Assembly: GCA_011947345.1 (NCBI GenBank)
Contig: JAAVTG010001003.1
Span: 1,054,001 to 1,118,000 of the forward strand
DNA from: Phytophthora quininea
Lineage: Eukaryota > Oomycota > Peronosporomycetes > Peronosporales > Peronosporaceae
Reading direction: 5' to 3'
DNA: 64,000 nt
The notes under the pieces: model-generated
Told to the model about the DNA's origin: nothing
The model's database searches: none
What the model saw: the letters and a program-made list of their open reading frames with translations, nothing else
Shown here: piece by piece, positions 56,906-64,000 of the stretch
Position numbering within the stretch: position 1 is the stretch's first letter
Layout of the letters: the number at the start of each line of letters is the position of its first letter
Made by a program: the position numbers and the translations under genes

Positions 56906-58422
56906 TTAAACGCCGTTCGCCTTCACATCCCACGCGTACGTGTGGTCAAGCGCGTCCTCCATTCGATACGCCTTATCTAAATACTCCAATCGGTTGCGAA
57001 CCAACCGAACAATATCTTGAGCATCCCGGATCATCATGTCATTCTTCTTGCCTTGCGTTTCGGCCACGTGTGCTGAATAGTCCTGACCCAGTAGACGTGC
57101 TTGCTCCCAAAAGCAAGGAACGAAAAACTTTTCTGGGTTTGGAATAATTTCGATCAATGCAGTGCGTGGCTGGGCGAAGCGAGCGTTGTAAAACGCGGCG
57201 CCGTGGGGTCCGATCATCATTTTCACTCGGTCTCGCATGAACGAGGCCACTTCCTCCAATCCATTGAATTTGTCGTGTCGGAAATATTGCAGCTCTTCTG
57301 GTCGACCTTGTTCTTTCAGCATCGCAGCGGTCGCATTGAACAATTCGCCTTCGTTCAGAATTCGACGTCCGCCGTTGAGAGCCTTCCCACCCTTCGATCT
57401 TGACAGGAACAAAATAATGTTTCGGTCAGACTCTGTAGTGTCCGTCGACGGAGGCAACGAGTGTAATATATTCTCCGATACTCGCTGTGTGGTGAAGGGG
57501 TGGATCAATGGCGCGCGGCATGAAAACACGAGCTTCTTCGCAGCCACGACCTTCCACTTGTGCAGATGGTGGCCAACCATCAGCTCGTAAATATCGTTCA
57601 CAAGAGGGTTGCGAGGCGGTCTCCCCGACACAATCACCGTGTCGCTCTTCTTCACAGTGGGGACGACCAGTTGAGCTTGGCTCCAAACTGGTGCAACACG
57701 GTCAATGAAGTGCTGGAAGGACCAGGAATCCGGACTTGTTGCCACGATCAGCGTGTCGATGTTCGACTCGTTTGCGAGGTTGCTGTAGTCGTTAAGGTCG
57801 TGTACGAACGATGTGTGAGAAGCGGCTCGACCCATGCATCCTTTTTCCGACCAAGCGTCCGGCGGTGGGTCTCCTCGAAACACTGCATTGGAAAAGACCA
57901 TGTTCTGTCCTAGGAAAGTCGGATATTCTGCCCACACCAGGTCTTCTGACACACGCATGCGCTTGATGTGGAGACCCTGTGATAACCATTTGGCTTGGAT
58001 CTCCGTAGAGATGAAGTTCGGCAGCTTGAGACGAAACGCAGGATACATTAGTTCTTGTGCGTCGACCATGTTGGTTTCGTTGGCTTCTTTCAAACAGGGA
58101 GCTGCTCTTGGATCCATCCCGTGCACACACTTGGTCACAATCACAGGTGCCCAACGTTGGTACGAGTACGAGTGGACCAAGTCGTCTACATGAAGAGTTT
58201 CGGGGTAGAAGTTGCATGGGCATTCTGCCGCGTTTGGACGAGCGCGAAGAGGTCTGTTATCTGTGACGTTGGCATTCCTTCAGTCGACCGTCGAAGAGAC
58301 TCGTGCGACGGCAGCCTCGTCGACAGCGAGAGCAGTGTCAAGACGGAGAAGATGATGGAACCGCCGAACAGAGCCCGAAGATTTCGGTACTTGGGATGCC
58401 GTCGCTGGGAATTCATCGTCAT
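56906..58422 (-). CDS. GT61-family (DUF563) glycosyltransferase, type II membrane protein
   Basis: Start MTMNSQRRHPKY (a second Met at 58416). A single N-terminal membrane anchor (ALFGGSIIFSVLTLLSLS) is typical of Golgi glycosyltransferases. The catalytic region contains HFIDRVAPVWSQ, LFLSRSKGGKALNGG and the family hallmark MMIGPHGAAFYNARFAQP followed by ALIEIIP. GT61 enzymes add xylose, GlcNAc or arabinose to N-glycans, O-linked sites or polysaccharides; the substrate here is unknown. The frame breaks near 58213 (one base missing); with it the protein is 505 residues. It lies on the same strand as the P-loop gene, 175 bp upstream. Confidence 0.85.
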
Positions 58423-58750
58423 TGCTGTACTTGCGAATTTCTCCAGAGAAGCGAGACTGGGTGGTGCTCCATGTCGTTCCCAGCGTTGTTTGTCTCGTCG
58501 CTGGATATGCGCGCTCCACGAAGGAACCGTTCGGCACGAGCACCGTCCATGTACGTACGACACTGTCCACGGGGAAAACACTAGCTGGAGCACAATGCTT
58601 CAAGCACCAGAACTCTTGGTAATTTGATCATAGGCGCAATTAGAGGCTGTTTGTTAGCAGGAGGAGCCGCAGGATCGCATTATTTGGTGAAGAAACGTAG
58701 TGTGCTCTCTAACTGTAAATTAGCACCCCATTTTCGTATATACTTCGAAA
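58423..58750. promoter_or_regulatory. divergent promoter region, GT61 / dolichol kinase
   Basis: 328 bp between divergent starts of two genes both plausibly in glycosylation. A shared promoter is possible (inference). No distinctive motif noted. Confidence 0.4.
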
Positions 58751-60708
58751 ATGCGCAAGGCCGAGGTCGAGAGCCGAAGAGCGCAGGTCGCCGAGGCGGT
58801 GGTGCTCGCTCTGGCCGCTGGATGGACCACGAAGCTGATACAGCGAGAAGAGGGTCAACAGGAGCAGACGACGTCGCTGCAGGATGAGCAGAAGCTGCTG
58901 CAGACGGCCACGATGTCGCATGTACTGTTAATTCTGCATCTTCTGGGCTTTTGTTCGGTGTTTTGGTCCCTATTCAAGGCACAAACCCTATCTCAAAAAT
59001 TACGTAAGAGTTCACGGTAAGTAAAAATAATAATGCCGGCAATACTTTATAGAAAAGTTACTTAGTACTTATGTGCCAGACAGGAGCGTGATCCTGGCCT
59101 TGTGGTGGGCTGCGTGCTGTCTCCGTTGGTGCTGCTGAGTCGCCTGTTGGCGGAAATTTACCAAGACGGAACGTTTTCAAGCTTTACGTTCTTTTACGCC
59201 TGGGTCAGTATTTCTGTTGGCGTTGCCGTATTTATCAAGGTGGCGGTGTTTGGGTCCGTCACGTCGTTCAGTGCCAATGTATTGCTGGACGCGATACTGT
59301 TGCCAACAGTCTTTGGGCTCTTGACTCCAGTTGAAGCGGAGTGGAGATTCGTGCTGGCGACAATCGGAAGAGTTTTCGTTTCTGCTGTGCTGGCTGCGGG
59401 GTTTAAACTCTTGCCAAGGTCTTTTACGGTTGGAGAGGCTGTGCTGGTCGCACAGGGTGTTGGTTTGTGTGCATTTGATGTCGGTTTGTCCACTCTCTTC
59501 AAGGTTCGTCAACGTGTTTTTTACTCTTTTTGTCAACAGCTGCTAAAGATTTGAAAATATTTTACTTTAATGAACAGCTAAGTGAGCAAGATAGCATTGA
59601 CGTACCAGATAATGTTCTTCATTCGTGGCTACTCTTCGAAATGGATCGCTCAGATTATATTTTGGCGTTGCAAGTCGGGATGTTAGGCTCCCTGCTGGTG
59701 TGTGTGGCGTTGATCCCCATTTTGCGCTCACATGGAGCACCATCGCCGAATGTCATTGCGCCGTCGTTGTCGGTCAACGCGAGTGTTGGCTTTGCTTCCA
59801 CTGCTGCAGTTGTCGTTGGCGGCGTGGTGTACCCGTGGAGCTGCTTTTTGTTGCAGACGTGGAACCCGTTCGGCTGGCTGCTGGATTTCTCAACCGCGTC
59901 GAGCAGTTTTCCTACGCCACTTCCTCCGCGGATTGCTCTGGTAGGATATTGGGTGCTATGCCTCGTCGTGTTGGTCCCGTTGTTTGGCTTTGTCTCGAAC
60001 CGCTTTGCACTGCGCAAGATCGTCGCAAGAAAGCTGTTTCACCTTTTGGTGGTGCTGATGCTGGGGCCAGCATCTTTCGTAGACCCACCAATGCTGGCAT
60101 TGAGTTATGGCGTAGCTCTTAGCGTCTTTTTCCTGGTGGAATGCGTTCGGGCTTTGGCATTGCCGCCATTTGGACGCTCTATCGCAGAGTTCATGAAGTC
60201 GTTCATTGATAATCGAGATGCGGGGCGTATTACTTTGACGCATTCATATTTGTTGCTGGGGTGTGCTTTACCGCTTTGGTTGGCGCCTTCGTTGGAGTCG
60301 TCACGGCTTGTGAGCAATGCCGGCGTTTTGGCGCTCGGTGTCGGAGATGCTATGGGTGCCGTCGTGGGCTCGAGTATCGGGAGGCAGAAAATCTTCGGAA
60401 GTAAGACAGTGGAAGGATCAATTGCCGTGTTTGTGTCCATGTTAGTTGCTTCAGTACCGCTTCACGGTTATTACGCGCAGGTTATCACGAATGGGGAATA
60501 CCTACAGGTGAGCCTCCAGTCTTCGAATCGGATTCTCATTGCAACTGACATTTGTGTTTGGATTTGGTCATTATCACAGCTACTTCTGTTTGTTGGCGGG
60601 GTGTTTTTGACGACAGTATTGGAAGCTGCGACGGCGCAGATCGACAACCTGGTGCTCCCTCTCTTCGTCTTCACGGCTTGCAACCTCGTGTGCTGCTATG
60701 GAGAGTGA
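58751..60708 (+). CDS. DOLK: dolichol kinase
   Basis: ER membrane CTP-dependent kinase that makes dolichyl phosphate, the lipid carrier for N-glycosylation, O-mannosylation and GPI anchors. Exons 58751-59016, 59080-59503 and 59578-60708 (introns 63 and 74 bp; 606 residues). Many hydrophobic helices fit the family. Signature blocks near the C-terminus are RKLFHLLVVLMLGP, DAGRITLTHSYLLLGCALP, the CTP-binding GVGDAMGAVVGSSIGRQK with FGSKTVEGS, and EAATAQIDNLVLPLF. No frame breaks. It is divergent from the GT61 gene, and its 3' end abuts a relic on the other strand. Confidence 0.92.
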
Positions 60709-60820
60709 CTTTGGATCTTCGATGGAGTCGCAGGAGACGGCGTTGATATTTGGAAGCCACGTTGTTGGCGCCGTCAATCGAGGGATTATCTTGGTAAGCG
60801 ACTTGAGTATTAGCTGTCCA
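60700..60820 (-). pseudogene. relic of a gene-C-type PDT N-terminus
   Basis: Reads TANTQVAYQDNPSIDGANNV, closely matching gene C TATRVAYQENSSIDGTKDA, then in the next frame SCDSIED as in gene C YDSIED. About 120 bp survive, tail-to-tail with and touching the dolichol kinase 3' end. No ACT or aminotransferase sequence follows. Confidence 0.75.
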
Positions 60821-60935
60821 CACGTACGCTTGGGTTGTGCAGGCAAACGACATTTAACTGCTTGGTTTGGGCTCGGGAATCCGTCGAGAGATGACGAAAT
60901 AACATTTTGACGGTGCTGATTCCTACGTCTATTAC

Positions 60936-62248
60936 TTACTTGGAAGGATACGCTTTTCCGGCGTATTTCTTGAGCTGCACGACAAGGTCCTGGTACACTC
61001 GTTCGTTGGCGTTTTGAGCCCAAACGAAGTCCAGATGGGAGAAACCTTCAATTTCTTTGTCATGTACAATAGTGCCGCTGGGAAGTGCTGATCTGAGCTG
61101 TTCAATATCCTCAGCCGTCGCGAAATTGTCAATACCGCCAGTGTAGATTCCTGTTCGCGGATACACCATTTTCCCAAGAGGGAAAGCTGGTGGGTCAAAG
61201 TCACCATATATTTTCTTGTTCTTGCAGAGAAGTTGAGGACAGCGCTTGATTCCGAGAAAGCGAAGACACTTGCAGCCAAAATCGTACGACGTGAAGGTGT
61301 TGTCACGGATTCCTTGTCCGTAGTGGCTCAACGTTCTCATGGAAGCTCCTGCCGGCATCTGCGAGAGGTAGACCTGGATGCGAGTGCTATTGAAGTTGTC
61401 CGACGGTCCAGCGATAAAGTCGAGCGCAGAATCACACACGCCCGCCGCGTTATTGCACACGTACTTTGACAGAACATGGTGGAGCAGCTTAGAGTTGGGG
61501 AGAATACTGTTGAAGCCCAGGTTAAGCGACGTCTTGTCCATCCTCGTCTTGGCCAACGTGACGAACAATGTATTCGTCGCGTGACCTGTCCAAGCAATCG
61601 GCGCTAGAGCTCCGAAGTAGTCGATCTTCTTTGCTAAGGTTTGGTTCTTAGAGAAGCCCACGAACGCTTGGGTCGTTCCTTCCGAGTGGCCCACATAGCT
61701 GATCCTTTTCCGTCCGGTTGTCGTTAGAATGTACTCTACGAAGGCTGGTATGTCGTAGAGACCCATCTCTTCCCACGAAAAGTCCCAGTATTCGTCGTCG
61801 TCGGCACTCAAGTCGAGGTGCTTTCGCGACCATGTCGAGCCACGGTTGTTGCCCAGCCAAACATCGAAACCTGCGTCCGCCAGCACAAACGGCAAGCTCT
61901 GGTTGCGGAAGTTGCAGACGAACGTGAAGCTGCTGTCCATCATGCCGTGCTGCAAGTGCACTGCAGGTTTGTTCGAGCGGCATCGCCACCCGACTGAGTT
62001 TCCTTGTAGGACTTTGGGATGCGATACAGCGTGAGCACATATCGGTCCGACGTTGTGACTTGGTGTGTTTCGATGGCATAGCCTCGAGCTTTGACGATTT
62101 CGACGACAGTTTTGCCAACGTCCGGGTCCACCACGGCTGCCTCCTCTACCTGGTCCGCTGCGTCGACGGATGGGGAGCTCAGACTGAGAAGCAGCAGGAG
62201 CCCCACAACCAGTCTATTCAGACAGCGACAGCGTCCGAACTTCGGCAT
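60936..62248 (-). CDS. secreted/lysosomal acid lipase (alpha/beta hydrolase)
   Basis: Signal peptide (RLVVGLLLLLSLSSPSVDA), then the AB-hydrolase lipase N-terminal region (ARGYAIETHQVTTSDRYVLT with IPK), LQHGMMDSS as oxyanion region, and the plant/animal acid lipase block DVWLGNNRGSTWSRKH. The nucleophile serine lies in GHSEGTTQAF; a catalytic Asp probably lies in YTGGIDNFAT, and the His is in GFSHLDFVW. Close to lysosomal/gastric lipases that hydrolyse triacylglycerols and sterol esters. A one-base loss near 61972 splits the frame; repaired length is 437 residues, normal for the family. Confidence 0.9.
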
Positions 62249-62972
62249 CGCTGCACGGCGGCGGAGATTGTGGACTGTGGAGGGGGAACAATCTCATTAG
62301 CCCACCACGGGTCAATTTGAGGTCGAATCCTCCGATGGGCGGTTGCAGTGTCGTCACTTTCTGGAATCCAGACTGCAAGAACAGAGAGAAGATGAGCAGT
62401 CTGCACATTGCCGCAGTGACTGGAGCTCGACGGGAAACATTTCGCTGCAATATACAGTATTTGCGCGTTACAGGACCAGCAGGAGCAGTAGAAGTCGCGC
62501 AAGCCCCACACCGGATACTGGGAAAGCGACTAACCGCCATGGAATCAACTCGTGGGAATTAGCGAGAACACTTTTCCGACGGACCAACTTTTTCCCCTAC
62601 GAATCATAGTAATTGTAATTGGTTTCTCGGTTCGTGCTTCATGTATCATAGGCCCTATGATAGCATGAATCGAGAAACCAGTAGTGCAGTGTGCACTCTT
62701 GGCGCGCTGTACGTTTGGAGAACAAGGATCGCAAAATGTGATGGTGAAGGAATTCCGCCATAATCCTTTCGTTCTGGGAACAACACTTGTCGCCCATTGC
62801 CAACTCAGAACGTGCTGCCGTAGCCGCACTTCGGATTTGTCAAGCCGAACGCTGTAAATAGTCGTCTCCAGAACTACCGACGACGACACAAAAGCCGGAT
62901 GCACTGAACGACATCCCAATAGTAAAATAGGAAACGACACTGAGTAAAAACAATCCAAAATATATGTACTGT
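62249..62972. other. spacer between lipase and pogo-like transposase, with a palindrome
   Basis: Contains the lipase promoter on the left and the transposase 3' flank on the right. No gene with recognisable motifs; the inverted repeat at 62620-62680 is the only notable structure. Confidence 0.45.
62620..62680. repeat. imperfect 28-bp palindrome
   Basis: The left arm starts TGGTTTCTCGGTTC and the right arm ends GAATCGAGAAACCA; the centre is tatcatagg/ccctatgata with a few extra bases on the left. Possible hairpin, transcription end signal or transposon end. Confidence 0.6.
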
Positions 62973-64000
62973 TTATACGATCGCTTCCTCGATCTCAGGA
63001 ATAGCCTTCGTGAAGCTACTTTTATCACTTCTAAGGGGAGAGAATCCCAAGCAGCAATTGTGGCTTTCACAGCCCGCAGCCGTTTCTCCTTCGCTGTCAG
63101 TCCAGACTGGCAAATAAAATTGCCGCGAATTCGAGCCTTTAAAGGTCCCATTACCCCCACGTCCAACGGCTGACACACCGACGTGCTCTTCGGGGTAATG
63201 GAACCACCGTCGCACACGCCTCTTCCGCCACGATTCGCACGCCTTCGTCCGACACGTGGCTGTCGAAATTATCGACCAGCAGCAACGCAGGGTTGTCGAT
63301 CTCAAATTTCAAGAGATTCTTGACGTAGAAACTCCAGCCAATCGAGTCCATCCAGCCATGCTCCTGGACCGTGTAAAAGTGCCCAGGCGGGAGATCTTTA
63401 AGCTCATTCGAGTCAATTGTCCCGCCCAACTTTCCTCGTAATATGAAAAGTATTGGCAACTTTTTCCTAGTAAAAACAAAGATTTCAGTAACAATAATAA
63501 AGAAAATAATATCAAATAATAACGTACCGTCGCCTCGGATAGTCAGTACTGCGGTCATTCGGCCAGAGTGCTTTGAGTAGTCTATGACCTTCGCGGAGCC
63601 GTTGCGTCCTTTAACGGCCCAGATACGTGCAGGCGGCATGTCAAAATTGATTGCCGTCTCATCAACATTATAGATTTCTGCATCTGAATAGCTAGAGTAG
63701 GTCGACCAAAAGTCAAAAGCAAACCTAGCCTGAAGTTGAAGCAGCTCTTCTGTTGGCAGCTTTGTTTCTTGAGGCTTTTGAGTCGAAAAGCCATAGCTAA
63801 ATTAATACACGACAAGTCAAATGTTAGACAAAATAGCAAAAATAACTGAAATGCGTTATTACCGAGCCGCCGTTCGTTGGCATAAGCGCTCCAAAGCTCT
63901 ACGGCTGCTCTCTTCCGACTTCTTGCAGCGCAAGTAGCCTATCAGCCACTCCGTGAAATGGATCTGCATGAAGCCTATCATGCGAGACGTCGTTAACCAC
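62973..64000 (-). CDS. pogo/Tigger-type DDE transposase (5' part beyond window)
   Basis: Enters from the right edge with EWLIGYLRCKKSEESSRRAL. An intron lies near 63860-63800, then FAFDFWSTYSSYSDAEIYNV with the expected first Asp region, MPPARIWAVKGRNGSAKV and MTAVLTIRGDG. A second AT-rich intron is 63527-63467. Then KLPILFILRGKLGG, the second Asp in LLLVDNFDSHVS, PLDVGVMGPLKARIRGN, ending KAIPEIEEAIV at 62973. The order matches DDE_1 transposases (pogo, Tigger, jerky). One-base losses at about 63195 and 63020-63023 interrupt the frame. Two spliceable introns suggest an expressed or domesticated copy (inference). Confidence 0.8.

Noticed and set aside
62214..62562. Frames of about 80-108 residues between lipase and transposase
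   Set aside because: Overlapping on both strands, no recognisable feature; the lipase signal peptide and promoter occupy the left side.
1..64000. CRISPR arrays, bacterial operons, riboswitches or rho-independent terminators
   Set aside because: The window has spliceosomal introns and eukaryotic genes; I saw no regularly spaced short repeats.

Overview
The window looks like nuclear DNA of an oomycete, most likely a Phytophthora-like peronosporalean (inference). Supporting signs are GC-rich single- or few-exon genes, very short GT-AG introns (about 41-85 bp), closely spaced genes on both strands, short divergent promoters with CCAAT boxes, a PAS-domain MAP kinase of a type I know from oomycetes, a ciliary coiled-coil gene fitting a zoosporic organism, and LTR, DIRS-like, MULE and pogo-like transposons.

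Left part (1-14 kb): ribosome-biogenesis factor NSA2 (-), mitochondrial Xaa-Pro aminopeptidase (+), a seven-exon SPOC-like gene (-), mismatch-repair MLH1 (+), a PAS-MAP kinase (+), two tandem PX-RING-H2 genes (-), and a truncated-prephenate-dehydratase/ACT/aminotransferase fusion, 'gene B' (-).

Aromatic amino acid locus (11.8-30.3 kb): the centrepiece is 'gene A' (14329-22906, -). It encodes a prephenate/arogenate dehydratase with ACT domain, an arogenate-dehydrogenase-like TyrA domain and then FIVE tandem, almost identical class I aminotransferase domains in a 1370/1371-bp repeat. Prephenate transamination, arogenate dehydration to Phe and arogenate dehydrogenation to Tyr would thus sit on one chain of about 2,860 residues. 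Gene B lies just downstream on the same strand. 'Gene C' (28378-30329, +) has the same truncated-PDT/ACT/aminotransferase layout. Relics of a gene-C-like gene lie at 53.5 kb (C-terminal part) and 60.8 kb (N-terminal part). Between A and C are a two-repeat voltage-gated K+ channel gene and a TPH-domain ciliary gene, which converge.

Transposon zone (30.5-54 kb): a Ty3/gypsy chromodomain retrotransposon (30542-37369) with identical 148-bp LTRs and a 5-bp target duplication has split an M96-like fragment. An ABCA-type full transporter (38354-44199, -) follows. Next comes a DIRS-like tyrosine-recombinase retroelement (about 45.9-53.1 kb, -) with a nested MULE (49283-52210) whose ends carry arrays of TTGACC motifs.

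Right part (54-64 kb): a P-loop NTPase gene (-), a GT61 glycosyltransferase (-), dolichol kinase (+), a secreted acid lipase (-) and a pogo-like transposase (-, running off the edge).

Data-quality caveat: about forty apparent frameshifts interrupt otherwise conserved genes. Nearly all are repaired by adding one base, usually in a short homopolymer, and none clearly needs a base removed. This points to deletion errors in the consensus (for example an incompletely polished long-read assembly), so broken frames here should not be read as pseudogenes without other evidence.
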